Positions 12,115 to 23,462 of a stretch of 64,000 nucleotides of DNA are shown in pieces. Numbering within the stretch: position 1 is the stretch's first letter; the number at the start of each line of letters is the position of its first letter. The position numbers were made by a program, and so were the translations under genes. The DNA is from Eupeodes corollae. Lineage: Eukaryota > Arthropoda > Insecta > Diptera > Syrphidae. The stretch lies in assembly GCF_945859685.1 (NCBI RefSeq), contig NC_079147.1:181767174-181831173 (forward strand). The letters run 5' to 3'. Under the pieces are notes generated by a model that saw only the letters and a program-made list of their open reading frames with translations, searched no databases and had not been told where the DNA came from.

Positions 12115-12955
12115 GGCTGATTTTAACAGGTAGGCAGTGGTTAAAGTTGTATGGACAGTAAATCTATAAAATCTAAACTAGAAATCACAGTCCATTATAT
12201 TATAAACTTGAAAACGACAAATACAAAGACTTGATAGACATAAGGATCTAGGCGTAATCTTCGATTCTAAAATTTATTTCTCAAATCACATAGACCATGT
12301 GATCTCAAAGGCAAACTCTAGTTAGCTAGTGTTTGTTTTTCGAAATTCAAAAGATTTCGAAGACCCCTATGCATTAAAAGTCCTTTATTCTAGTCTCTAG
12401 TTTGACCACATTTAGAATTATGTACTGTTATATGGAGCCCCTATTCCACGTCAAGCATTCGTCGTATAGAAAGTTTGCTTTACAAAAAATATTTGGTTAT
12501 TCAAATGTTCTATCTTAAGCGACGAGGTGTATTTTAATTGATCTAAAACCATTTGCTCAGAGAAAAAAATTAGACTCAAAACTTTTTGCTTTTGGTGTCT
12601 TGAATTTAAATATTGACTGTCCAGTTTTGTTATCTATGTATTTTTTATTTATGCGCCTTCTAGAAACTTGCACCCTCGTGACTGTGATTTTTTAATGTTC
12701 CTTACCACAGTACTAGCTATGCTAAGTATAATCCTATCACAAGAGTTTGTATGGATTTTAATGAATATGATTCATATTTTTAATGAATATGATTGATATT
12801 TTAATATTAATAGAAATGTTTTCAAAAATAAATTAGTAAATTTGTTGCAATGCTATAAGTAAATGATGTATTTTATTTTTATGTTTTTTTTTTATCATAA
12901 TTACTAGTCTAAATGGAGTGTGTAACTTTTAAGATGAATAAATAAATAAATAAAC
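12115..12955 (+). mobile_element. Non-LTR retrotransposon 3' fragment with (AATA)n tail
   Basis: Plus-strand frames read HKDLGVIFDSKIYFSNHIDHV, then VFVFRNSKDFEDPYALKVLY, and later IYAPSRNLHPRDCDFLM and FNINRNVFKNKLVNLL. This is the order seen in the post-catalytic and C-terminal part of I/Jockey-superfamily ORF2 proteins. The copy ends in a tail of AATA units (12937-12953), typical of the 3' end of such elements. The catalytic YADD box lies outside the fragment, so the copy is 5'-truncated, as is usual after incomplete target-primed reverse transcription. Stops and frameshifts are frequent. Confidence 0.7.
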
Positions 12956-12959
12956 TAAC

Positions 12960-13285
12960 CAACAGATTTAAATGACATTTTCAGACTAGTGCACCTTCAA
13001 CTAGGGTTATATCAAATTAATATGACTTTAAAAACATGACGTTTCAGGGGCTACTGCTTCGAAATTAAAAAACTGTAAAAATTGCAAGTGAATGATTTAA
13101 AATTGAGTTTGTATTCAACTTTTATGGAAACTAAAAATAAAAATTCTGATATCCGCTCAAGTTCATCAAAGATTTGCAAACTGTGTGACGATTCTGAGGC
13201 TATACGTCACTACTTAAAGTTTAAGGATAGTGGCTATAAGGTAGCATGCGATAAAATATTCTCACAATGAAAAAATGGTCTTCTT
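12960..13285. other. Non-coding spacer between LINE and mariner remnants
   Basis: The only frame of note (13082-13270, 62 codons) has no recognisable domain. No repeat or signal was recognised. Confidence 0.4.
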
Positions 13286-13289
13286 ACTG

Positions 13290-14100
13290 CCATAGTGGTT
13301 CTGCGAAGTTGTTGTAGAAATTGTAATTTTATATCAACAATTTTTCTTTTTGTTTCCACGGAAACTGTTTGAAGATTATTTCATGCAAATGTTGACCTTG
13401 ACTGCACCTCACATGGTCCATCCGCTTAGTCCAATTTTGACATTATTTTTCCAACATTTCAACTGCTATCTCACGAATTAATGCTTCAATGTTGTCTTCC
13501 AATGCGTCAATTGAAGCGGGCTTGTCTCTATAGACATGAGCTTTAACATAACTTCACAAAAAATAGTCTAAAGGCGTTAAATCGCACGATGCAGGCAGCC
13601 AATTAAGCGGTTCCGAAAGTGAAATATAATGTTCACCGAACTCGCCTCTCAATAAGTCCATTATTGGGCGTGCTGTGTGACATGTGGCACCATCTTGTTT
13701 CAAGTCACGCTCTTGCATTTTAGACAGACAAAAGCTGTGACTTTTTTCTGCATGCATTGGTGGCTTTTGCAATGCTTCTGGCTGATATTGACTCCAAAAT
13801 CGACAATTGTGCTTATTTACGTACCCATTGAGCCAAAATGATCTTCGTCCTTAAAGACAATTTTTCGGTAAAAAAGTGGAAGAAGTGCTATGAACTTTCT
13901 TAGCAGAGCAGGTATTTTGATAATGAAATTCAATAATTTGCAAGCGTGTTTCGTTTTCAAGACAATTCATGGTTAAATTATAGACCAAACTGAAGATATT
14001 TGACAGTGAAACAAAACACGAAACGTGCATCAGCTGTTTAAACCAGTCTTTCCAAAAAGATAATAGCTTAAAAATCACCCTTTATATGACCAATACAAAC
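13290..14100 (-). mobile_element. Mariner (rosa-like, D,D41D) transposase remnant
   Basis: Minus strand. The N-terminal frame (14078-13851) includes MNCLENETRLQIIEFHYQN. After a deletion come a WLNGYVNKHNCRFW-like stretch and the frame 13772-13554, which reads LKQDGATCHTARPIMDLLRG to SCDLTPLDYFL. Counting from the Asp of QDGATCH to the Asp of PLDYF leaves 41 residues between them, the D,D41D spacing of the rosa group rather than the D,D34D of classic mariners. C-terminal pieces like KPASIDALEDNI and NWTKRMDHV follow to about 13300. The sequence upstream of the start (AAAGGGTGATTTTTAAGC, about 14066-14086) resembles a mariner 5' end, but no matching 3' inverted end was found. Confidence 0.78.
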
Positions 14101-14104
14101 ATTT

Positions 14105-16480
14105 TACAGAAATTAATAATTCGGTCTTTGCTTAATAAATATTTTGAATAGACTTTCTATTTACATAGAAGCCAATAAACTTTCTGTGTTTTGCTTTATA
14201 GACCAATTGTGAACAATTACTAATTTACTAATTTTTCCTTCTGCAAATTCATCCATTATGAACAACAACTCTCTTCTTAACATTTCTATCCCTCTTTTTC
14301 AGTCTTTATAGAAGTAAACATTAAACATATACTCAGTATATCATTATTTATGTATATTAAACAAACCATCAAGTAACTGATGGCAAAACCATTTGCACTA
14401 ATTGAAACCCCAAAAAGCATTTGATTCATTAACAGAAATATTATTGTACAATGTACAGCATCAGTTGATGCACATATAGTCAATATTGGTTAGACATTAT
14501 TGCCTTACCTTAAATACATACATATAAACCTATGTCTATAACACATCTCAATTTCATGTTCCCTTTTAGACATCATATACACATTAGGACTCCATATTTA
14601 TAGTTCGACAATTTTCCAATAAACTTTAACATCTCTCTATATTTGAATTGATGCGGTATGGTTCGGTGTGGTGTGGTAAAGGCAGTGGGTTATGTGTTGT
14701 GTTGAATTCAAAAACTATATTTGAAAAACCTTTGACAAATCGGAAATTTGAATGAAGTTAAAAGGAAATTTCTATACAATCATACTACCGCACAAACAAT
14801 ATTACCAATATATGTTCGTACGTATAATATTTTGTGGGAAATAAATAAAGTGTTAAAGCTGTACCCGAAAAATGTAGTTGTGTACGTGGTAAAGTTGATA
14901 TAAAGTGTAATATATTTGGCAGTTGGGAAAAATCAAATAATTTCGAGAATTCACACCTTTTGGCTTTTTAGAAACGAGATTTTATAGGGTAATGAATACA
15001 ATTTCTTTGGGAAAAGCATTTTCAACGATATGTTCTACACGAGAATTAACAGCTAAAAGTCATATCAAAATTTTACTAACTTCGAGGAGATTTAATCAGT
15101 GAAATTTTAAGTCAAATTTCCAAAAACATGCCAGAGAAACAGCAGCAATTAACGGTACCCTTTTCCTATATTATATTACAAGTTAAAACTTTCATATTTT
15201 AAATGAAAAACTCATTATTAGAATAAAAAGTTATACTTGAATTCAAGCTGTAAATAAATAAACAAATTGTTGTCTCCAACGAAAATTACAATTTCAGCAA
15301 ATTCAAATTCTCGAAGAAGTTCTAAAATAGATTTTAAACTCCAGTAATTCTTAGTTTATTTTTGGAACTTCTTTATGAAAACAGTTAGAATTCGAATTAT
15401 TGTGTTTTGCGTGCTTGAATAAAAATCTAAGAATTGAAAGCCTCTTTTTAAATTTGATTTTGTTCACGACTTTTATTTTAAAAATGGAACCAACAAATTA
15501 CCAAAAGGCATTCAAATTTCAGGACTTTGGAACTTCAAGAAGCAGATTGACCCAGTTTAAAAAGACATAATGTCCAAACCGACTTCTTCTCTTCTTTAAG
15601 AAATGTATCGTCTATTAAAATAAAGAACTCACGAGAATCTCATGGGCTCGGCACGAGACTAGACTATTCTCAGTCTCGTCTCTTAAAACTTCTTTGTAAG
15701 CTTCAGAGACGAGAACGAGACTAGACTTTTTTTAGTCTTATCGGGTTTTTATTATCTTATCCGGGTTTTATGTATAAAATGTGTAGTATTAATGCTTCTT
15801 ACATTCATGAAATGAAATTACTCCAATACAAATGTGCACTAGCTTAAGAATCGATTATATTTTCTTAAATTAAAACGTTTTTTCGGATTATTCGGACCAT
15901 TCACTATTTCATTTCGTGGAGGAATAACTTCGATTTCGATGTGTAAAGAAACTTCTAAAAATTTGTTTTTTTAAATTTACGCAGGAATGGGTCGATTTTA
16001 CACTTTAATTTTACACAATATGACTTTATCAAAAAATAACTGACTGCCCACCCACAAACTATCAAACGTCTACAGCTTCCGACTTGTATCTTTGGCGGAT
16101 CATATTTAAAAATATTCAAGATATAAGTAGGAGTTAAAAAAATCATTAAACTCTTAATTTGGTGTGAATAACGTAAAAAGCTGATATAAATTTTTCTTAT
16201 ATGTCACAGTGCGGAAATCAAGATTATGATTGATTATGCAATATCCTTAACCCTTATGCTGTCACCAGGTATTTCTAAGAATTATATAGAAAAGACACTA
16301 CAATATTTATTTGAAAACTTCCTGGGAGATTTATGAGCTTTAAAACCCCGTCTGTTCTTAAGCTCAATGTCGTTTCAAGCCATGATCCACTGGTTATAAC
16401 TCAATTTTTTGGGACTTCTTTCAAAGTGTCTTCAGTAGTGATACGAGTACTTTCAACGGTAATACTTTAAATTGTGCTAC
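14105..16480. other. Non-coding stretch
   Basis: No gene was recognised. It is AT-rich, with an inverted/direct repeat cluster built on GAGACTAGACT and AGTCTCGTCTC at 15651-15727. Short frames (14286-14483 and 15955-16146, minus) show no domain. Confidence 0.5.
15651..15727. repeat. Direct and inverted GAGACTAGACT / AGTCTCGTCTC cluster
   Basis: GAGACTAGACT occurs at 15655-15665 and again at 15717-15727. Between them AGTCTCGTCTCT (15672-15683) faces AGAGACGAGAACGAGACT (15705-15722), giving an imperfect hairpin with a loop of about 20 bases. Confidence 0.7.
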
Positions 16481-16489
16481 CATGAATTG

Positions 16490-17550
16490 TGATACATAAA
16501 TCTGTGATATTTCAATCTGGGATAACCCTGAATTAATAAATCGAGAATTTAATCTATTCAAATGTTCTGTTTATAATCGACTGGTATGCAGTTCAATAAC
16601 AATTGCAAAGTTTATATTTAATCTTGACGATACTTGTACACCAAGTCCTGATGGTATACTGCATCTGCTATTTTAAAAAAACTGTGTATGACATTTTTCG
16701 TATCCTTTGACCACTCTTTTCAAATTCTCTATATTTTTAATTTGGAATTCCACAAGGTAGTCATTTATGCCCTGTTCTCTTTATTTTTTTATAAACGATT
16801 AACCGTCTGCATTGAAGGAATCTAAATGCATGCCGGGGATGTTATAATTCTCAAAACGGTTTCAATCTTGCTTGGATTAAGAGTGAATCATCAAAGCAAT
16901 TTTCTTATCCTTTTGTTATTAATTAGCTGCTTATAACATTTATTCGGACAATTCTCGAATACACTTTTCAGGTCTGGTCACTTAATAATGCCTGTCACAA
17001 ATTTAGACTAGAACTCCTGGTGTAAAAAGGATTTTGAGATTTGAGCTGAGCGGGTGGATTGGTGAGTCTAATTCCTACGATATTTCACATCACCAGCACT
17101 GACTAAAACTTATTTACATGCCGAGTCTTGAGAGCAGGCGTTTTTATTTATGTGTGTTTTCTGTTTATTGTTAAACTTATAAATGAAAATATTCAACTTC
17201 TGGACTTTTTGCATCGTATCAACTTAAATGTTTTAAAAAAAAGAGAACTTAGGAGTTTAACCGATTTTATACGTGTTCCAAACTGCTAGACTAATTATGA
17301 ACAGTTTCCTTCTTTAAATGGATGTTTAAATTATTTAATACCTATAATTAAAAAAATCAACTTCTTTGACGGTAAATTGAAATTATCAAGTAAATTGAAA
17401 TCAACTTTTGTTAACAACTATATTCGTGTAAACGAACTCTGTAAAGCTAGTTCGCAGCTGAATTTTAATAAATAACACGAAACAGCCCCTTTTACTACAA
17501 AATCTTTAAAAAGGCACTTAAAAAAAAATATAAATTCAAAATTTAAAAAA
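16490..17550 (+). mobile_element. Non-LTR retrotransposon remnant (RT)
   Basis: Frames give SPDGI near 16650 (pre-RT 'P..DGIP' motif) and a run near 16760-16810 like 'LCPVLFSLFINDLP'. HAGDVIILKTVS near 16830-16860 is the degraded YADD box (AGD for ADD). Much later come LNVLKKRELRSLTDFI, near 17227-17270, and a C-terminal segment to about 17550. It looks like the same broad family as 12115-12955 and 30165-30890. Stops and frameshifts occur throughout, and there is no identifiable 5' ORF or 3' tail. Confidence 0.55.
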
Positions 17551-17970
17551 GTAGGTTGTGGTTGAAGTTATACTCTTGATTTACTTTATAGTCGAGAAAA
17601 CAAAAACGTTACAAGAAATCTGGCACACCTACCTTAACATGAATCTTATTTATCCTCTTGCATTTACCTTTCTTTTATACTCGCATATACCTACACACAC
17701 ATATAAATACAAAGATCGTCCTTTACAATCTGCAATAAAATAAACAATTTATATGTGAAAACAAAACTCCCCAAAACGAACAATATCTACCTCCTACCGC
17801 ACTTAAAGGCACTCACTTTCTTTCTTACTATACTTCCAACCGCCTTCCATCACACAAACCTACCTTCGTACCTATATGTAAATAAATATAATGTACGTGT
17901 TTATATGGTGCGCACTGTTGTGTTGTTGTTGTTTTTAGAATAGTCATCATCATATGAACATTGAACATTA

Positions 17971-17986
17971 CCCCCCCCCCCCCCCC
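17971..17986. repeat. Poly-C homopolymer, 16 bases
   Basis: Sixteen consecutive C residues, in strong contrast with the AT-rich surroundings. Length is prone to sequencing or assembly error. Confidence 0.9.
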
Positions 17987-18202
17987 AAACACATATCCAC
18001 CTACCAAAGGTAGTCCTTTGCTTACTTACTCACTTCTTGACAGAAAAGTAAAATATAGTTCCTATCGCCCTAAACAACACACATTCCTTCTTCATATGGG
18101 GTTTTGGTCACAAGTCCTTTACCTATACACCCAGTACCGCACAAAAATAAAGGGGCCGAGAAGCAGAACATACAACATCTCATCCTAGTCGCTGTATATT
18201 CA

Positions 18203-18221
18203 TCGTCATCGTCGTCGTCGT
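18203..18221. repeat. (TCG)n/(TCA) trinucleotide repeat
   Basis: Imperfect TCG/TCA units in a short cluster; no coding frame of interest covers it. Confidence 0.8.
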
Positions 18222-19339
18222 GTGAATTGAAATTTATTTATCCTTGATATTCTTCCTGTCTGTCGTCCTAGGTGGTTTCCTTTCACTATACATATTCATT
18301 CCTTCTACCTACACTTACATACTTCCATTATACAGTATAGTAGAGAGGAAGTAAATTCTCAAGATTTACAATGAACTCGGATGATTGAGACAGAGGAGCT
18401 TGGCTGGTAGCTGCTGCTGGTACTGGTACTGGTGCCTGTTTGTCTGATTTTGCCTTTCTTTCATTTCCAGAGAGATAAATAAGAAAAATCGCGTCTAGGG
18501 ATGTGCATATGCATTAGAAATTCCTATATACATATGTAAACGATACAACAACAACAGCTACAACCAAAAACACATAGTCCCTCATAGGATTCGAATTTTC
18601 CAAACAGGATATTCAATTTGCAAAGTTGTTTTTTATCTTTGGTCTTTTCGAGAGACGAAAAAAAACGAGTACAAAATTTTCACTTCACACGCCAATGTGA
18701 AAATTGAAAAAAATAAAACTCAAAAGCAAATTATGTGAAAGAAAATGTAACGAAAATTGCTAACAAATTGTGTGTGTACTATACATACTCCTACAACGTG
18801 TAAAGGGTTTCAGTTGGACTTTTTTCTTTGGTTTGTTTAGTTTTCTTTAGAGCTATATTTTTCAACTAACAAGGGAAAATGTAGTTTTCCTAATTATTTA
18901 CACCTGTTCTACATGCTTTTTTGATATTTTACACTTTTAAACGTACAGTGTGAGTTCACATTAAGGTATTTTTAATTTTTAAAAATTAGATTTTCATTGA
19001 AATGAAATGTTTGTTTTATTTTACACTTAAAACTTAACACTTTATGGAATTTTATATTTTCAAACATTTTTATTTAAAATTATGATAGTTAAGATTTTTA
19101 ATTTTTTTGGGAAATTTTAAACGGGACAAAAACATCCTATCTAGAATCAACATCGACAAGGATCCTTTTAGTTCCCCAGATAAGTCAATAGTCAATCATA
19201 TCTACATCAGTATCATAGATGTCCGAACTTTTGGAGGAGCTAACAACGGACGACTTCTTCGCTGTAACTAAGGTAGCACTTCGGGTTTGCTGACCTAAGG
19301 CAAAACAGGGCTACGACTTAAAGGAAGTAAAGATTGGTA

Positions 19340-20600
19340 TATGTTAGCTGAAGGCCAGCAAAGCCACTGGAGCTGTGGGTTTAAATGCGCTTTTTAAAGC
19401 ATCCATAGATAATTTGAAAGCTTGTGCAATGAATGGAACGTCAGTCTGCACGATACTAAAAAAGGAAACCTTATGAACTGCAACAACTTTAAAAGAATCA
19501 GTCTTCTTAAGATATATACTCGTAGTATACAAAATCTTCTTTTCTGTAATAAGTGAACGCTTAAAGTCTATCATCAACAACCTCACAGGTCCTTATCAGT
19601 ATGGCTTTAGATCAAGAAAGTCCACAATCGATAAAATATTCACATTACGAGAGATTGTAGAAAAACTAAATAACATCAAATCGAAATCTACTATCTTTTC
19701 ATCGATTTCAAAACCAGCTTTTGCAGTGATGAACTGTAGTTTTAGCATCTCTGCTAAATTTTTTCGTTTGTTGTTCCATAAAGGTTGGAAAAACTTAATC
19801 GAACTTTTTGATATAAAAAAAAACTTTAGACAAGTTGATACCCTGTCATGTGATTTTTTTAGCATAGTTCTTGAAAGAATTATGGAGAGCACCTACATCA
19901 ATACTAAAGCCATTATTTTATGCTGCTGACAAGAACTCCACCCGATGTCGGGTATTTTTCGAGTTACTAGATAGAGGCGACAAAATGGACTTAGCAGCTA
20001 TTGACGGCAAAAAAAAAATACATGTTGTTTCAAAGACAGAATACCGTCGTTTCGGTCGAAACGTCATGTCCCTATCAACGAACGTAACTTTAAAGTTCAG
20101 TTAAGAAGTAAAAGACTTTGTTTACCCGGGCTCCGCTTGAAATAGGAAAACAACATCAAAGCTATGACGAAAGTAAGAATAACATTTGCTAACAGCTGTT
20201 GTTTTTGGAGTAAGAAAACAATTGAGCCTTGCGCTGAATTTGTTTGTATTACTCCTATAGCCAAAACATTCTCTAAACATTGCATACAAATTCTTACTAT
20301 CTTGAGGTCCAAGAACTCTGAAAGCTGAGGGAACGTTTAGGTTAGCACTTCTTTTCGTTTAATATTTGAGCTAGAATTTTGATTAAACGGCTTCATCAAG
20401 AATAGAAAATGAACTGAGTTTGGATGGAAGTTGATAGCGACATGGAGAAGCTGATGAAAATGAGCACCATGCTAACGTCGCAGCTTAAAATCTTTACCGA
20501 AACATTTTAAGACTGTTTTATTTTGGACAATTGCATAGGTTTTTGGGCCACAGCAACAATCAAGACGCGTTGAGAGACAAAATTGAACTGTATTTATAAT
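19340..20600 (+). mobile_element. Non-LTR retrotransposon remnant (RT, long degraded copy)
   Basis: From about 19349 one frame runs KASKATGAVGLNALFKASID (linker 'GKA.GADGLNAELFK'), then ERLKSIINNL and GPYQYGFRSRKSTIDKIFTL (RT box 'YQCGFR.GKSTIDQIF'), then FSSISKPAF where 'FVDFKAAFD' is expected. Later pieces are LIELFDIKKNFRQVDTLSCD (box 'FDVKKGFRQGDALS') and FYAAD near 19918 (degraded YADD). VSKTEYRRFGRNV and EVKDFVYPGSA (near 20106) follow. Family resemblance to the copy at 20798-21749 and to 40800-41445 is clear. Most key residues are mutated. Fragments may extend to about 19130 upstream. Confidence 0.75.
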
Positions 20601-20783
20601 AGAATATTTGGTTTAACGTAACGTTTGTTGAAAACATGCTTGTAGTTAAATACAAACTTCAATGATTATCAAACGTACATTTTTCGACTGCAGAAGATTT
20701 TCAAATAAGACTCTTTGAAAAGTTGGCAGCAGTCATATTGTTAAAGCTAAATCTGTCAAGTTGACTTTTTAGTTTCATACCAA

Positions 20784-20797
20784 TATTATCGTCAACG
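20784..20797. repeat. Left target-site duplication of LINE insertion
   Basis: TATTATCGTCAACG here is identical to 21750-21763. The two copies bracket the LINE fragment exactly, with the right copy just after the AAGT-repeat tail. Confidence 0.85.
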
Positions 20798-21749
20798 GAA
20801 CTTCAAAACGAATATCCGCCATATCTTTATTGACTTTAAAGCCGCGTATGACAGTATCTATAGGGAAGAGCTTTACAGAGCAATGTCTAGTTTTGACATC
20901 TCTGTCAAACTTATCTGTTTGTGCAGAATGACGATGGAGAATAGACGCTGCTCTATCAGGGTCAGAAATGATCTCACGAATGCATTTGATGTCAAACAAG
21001 GCTTTAGATAAGGCTTGCTTGCTTCTTCAATATCGTTCTAGAAAGAATTGTGCAAAACTCAAGCGTCAACACTAGAGGCACAATTTTCCAAAGGTCCATC
21101 TAATTACTCGGATACACAGATGATATTGACATAATTGAAAGATCAAAGCGTGAAGTCAGTGGAGCCTTTTGGAGCATTGCAACGGAATCAAAGAAGATGG
21201 GTTTAGTGGTCAATGAGGGCAAGACCAAGCATATGCTGTCATCAAAAAAGGGACACTGAACAACAATTGAGTAGTAAACTCCTACCCGAGCATCTAAAAT
21301 CACCATCTATAAACCAGTTATTATTCCGGTTCTCATTTATGGCCCTGAGGTCAAGAGCTTGTCAAAGAAAGATGAGAGCGTCTTAGTATGCTTCGAGAGA
21401 AAAATTCTTAGGGTGAATTTTGGTCCCGTAAGCATAGATGGAGAATGGAAGAGAAGATATAACGACGAACTGTACTTGCTGTACAGCGACACTGACCTAG
21501 TTAACAGAATTAAAGCCCAACGGCTTAGATGGCTATGTCCTGTAAAGCAAATGGAAATCAACGCTCCAGCCCGGAAGATCTTTGAATCCAATCTCGAGGG
21601 ATGGCGCTGTATAGGAAGAACATGACTCCAGTGGCGCACGCAGGTGGGTAAAGACCTCAACCAACTTGGGACTGAACTGGCTGGAGACACACGTTGGTTG
21701 AGGCCCAGGCCCGGACTGCAGCGCCACCATAAGTAAGTAAGTAAGTACG
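20798..21749 (+). mobile_element. 5'-truncated non-LTR retrotransposon with 14-bp TSD and (AAGT)n tail
   Basis: Starting right after the left duplication, frames read HIFIDFKAAYDSIYREELYR (first catalytic Asp in FIDFKAAYD), then SVKLICLCRMTMENRRCSIR and AFDVKQGF. LGYTDDIDIIERSKREV at 21107-21157 is the catalytic box, with YTDD in place of YADD. KKMGLVVNEGKTK follows near 21187. An internal deletion near 21260 joins this to KPVIIPVLIYGPE. The frame 21359-21625 then gives CFERKILRVNFGPVSIDGEW and RIKAQRLRW..V..MEINAPARKIFE. It ends TRWLRPRPGLQRHHK with AAGTAAGTAAGTAAGT. The exact duplication, truncated 5' end and simple-repeat tail are the signature of target-primed reverse transcription. Frameshifts make it inactive. 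Confidence 0.88.
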
Positions 21750-21763
21750 TATTATCGTCAACG
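21750..21763. repeat. Right target-site duplication of LINE insertion
   Basis: TATTATCGTCAACG, identical to 20784-20797, directly follows the element's AAGT-repeat tail. Confidence 0.85.
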
Positions 21764-23252
21764 ATTAAGGCCCATTCAAGCGTTACCGCCGAGCGCTTAA
21801 GGTCTATAATTACCGAGCAAATGTGTTATAATCATCTATATAAACCGGTATCCATAAAAAACCGGTATGCCCTTCAAAGGATTATAGTCATCATTATAGT
21901 CTCAAACGCAGTTTCTTTTACTTAAATTTAAAAATAGGGCAGCTCTACGAAAAACTCTATACTGACGAGTATGTATTTGATAAAATACAAAGAAAGTATT
22001 TATTGGAAAAACCGATGTAATTGAACTAAAAATTTGAAAAGGAAAAGCTGTGACATTTGGATTTGAATAATTTTTAGACGTACATTTTCAATTTTTCCAA
22101 AATTATTTACTCACGACGCAGGACTTTATTGAAGTAAACATAAATCGCCAAGAGAAACAATAATTCGCAATGATGTTGTTGAGAATTTTGTAATTATATC
22201 TTTTATATCATTTTTGATTAAAAATCTTTTAAAAGTAAAAAATAATCTTTATGATGATAAATATGTACGTACATATGTATGTGTCCACGTAAAACTTAAA
22301 AAAAATTATCTTTTTATCGCATTTCACGTTAAAATATTCACTTTCATTCTTTTAAAACTATTTTGCATTTTTTCTCAACTGTGTCCTTACTCTATTAACA
22401 TTCACAGTCCAAAGCAAAAAAGGATCCATTTTCATAAATTGCAAAATTTCAAATTCCCACAAAATAACCCGTTTTCACAATTCTCTTCTTCTTTTTCATT
22501 TTCTTCATCTCGAATACGAATACAATTTTTGCATTTTATAAAATAAAAAATGTAAAGTACCGTGGGAAAATAGACAGATTTATCCTTTTTCCTCTCCGCA
22601 TGCACATATACATACGTAACGTAGGTAGGTATATAACTAACTGTAACGGCATTATTTCAATTTTCCAAAAAAAAAGAAAACAAAATACAGAAAACAGTTA
22701 TGTCTCTCTTATTGTTCTTGTAGAGTTTTTCACTGTGGTGAAAAATGCATTCACCATTGATGATGACGATGATGATGATAATGGTTATGGTGGTAGCGAA
22801 TATTCGCTATAAGTTGACAAAGTTAACTTAAAACTGAGAAAATCGCTTGGATTATCCTCCGTCCTGGTCCTGGTGTATCATATTTTAATAACCACCCCAG
22901 CCCTTCATTGACCAGAAAATGTATAATATTCAATCCCTGACAAAATTCCTCTCAAAGTACATAAAGTCTGATGCGGTTTTGCTTAAATAATTCGACTCAT
23001 TTTTCCTTGTATAAAATTGTCAACGCTCAGCGCCTCAGCGGTTATAACTCCTTAAGTGGTCCTACAGAAACTTCTTCCATCATCGTATCGCATTAAAAGC
23101 GTCTAAAACACTAAAGTGACTCTTTAAATAATTAAAAACAGTTGAAAAATATCTACAAGGATACACGTCCACCCACAAGGCGTGCAATCGACTTAAAAAC
23201 ACTCAATATAAATTATATTTAAATTATCAAGACTATATACTCTTTGTTACAC
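21764..23252. other. Non-coding intron downstream of the Lar-like exon
   Basis: Lies just downstream, on the minus strand, of the Lar-like exon's donor. No second exon could be recognised. A GAT microsatellite lies at 22758-22780. A direct repeat AACCGGTAT occurs twice near 21842-21867. Confidence 0.65.
22758..22780. repeat. (GAT)n microsatellite
   Basis: Imperfect GAT units with one GAC interruption. Confidence 0.85.
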
Positions 23253-23258
23253 ACTTAC
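23253..23258 (-). other. 5' splice donor of the Lar-like exon
   Basis: On the minus strand the exon ends in ...AAAGATG and is followed at once by GTAAGT, a perfect consensus donor. It splits a Gly codon after its first base (phase 1). The intron it opens runs toward lower coordinates for at least 23 kb, unless an unrecognised exon lies in between. Confidence 0.88.
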
Positions 23259-23438
23259 CATCTTTAATGGAATATCGAGGATTCGACATATCGACTTTTG
23301 TTTGATTCTTAATCCAATATATCGTTGGCTGTGGATTTCCAATTGCCTTACACTGCATAACAGCCGTATGACCAACTTCAATTACTCGAGTACTAGGTCC
23401 TTGAGTGATGACTGGAAATCCTGGGGGTGTCTTGTCAC
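23259..23438 (-). CDS. Lar: Internal exon of Lar-like receptor protein tyrosine phosphatase (part of Ig domain 2)
   Basis: Lar is a cell-surface receptor tyrosine phosphatase with three Ig domains, several fibronectin III domains, one membrane span and two cytoplasmic phosphatase domains; in flies it acts in axon guidance, synapse growth and epithelial polarity. This 180-nt minus-strand exon begins and ends in phase 1 (59 full codons plus split Gly codons). It reads from DKTPPGFPVITQGPSTR through VGHTAVMQCKAIGNP and IYWIKNQTKVDMSNPRYS. Visible Ig features are the B-strand Cys at residue 29, the C-strand Trp at residue 41 and an N-glycosylation sequon NQT at 44-46. The second domain cysteine is not here and should be in the next exon, at lower coordinates. 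The frame is open throughout and is far more family-like than any other ORF in the window. I recognise the peptide as very close to Drosophila Lar from memory; no alignment was run. No neighbouring Lar exon was found. Confidence 0.9.
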
Positions 23439-23462
23439 CTGAAACAACGTAAAAAACAACAT
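23439..23462 (-). other. 3' splice acceptor and pyrimidine tract of the Lar-like exon
   Basis: Read on the minus strand, a T-rich tract (TTGTTTTTTACGTTGTTTC) leads to AG directly before the exon's first bases GTGACAAG. The acceptor leaves two bases to complete a Gly codon, matching the phase 1 start expected for this exon. The intron it closes extends toward higher coordinates, at least 40 kb to the window end. Confidence 0.85.

Larger units (their letters stand above)
17560..19130. other. Non-coding stretch with poly-C run and TCG microsatellite
   Basis: No gene was recognised. It contains a 16-base C run (17971-17986) and a TCG trinucleotide run near 18203-18221. Short plus-strand frames (17558-18188) are compositionally biased. 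Confidence 0.55.
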
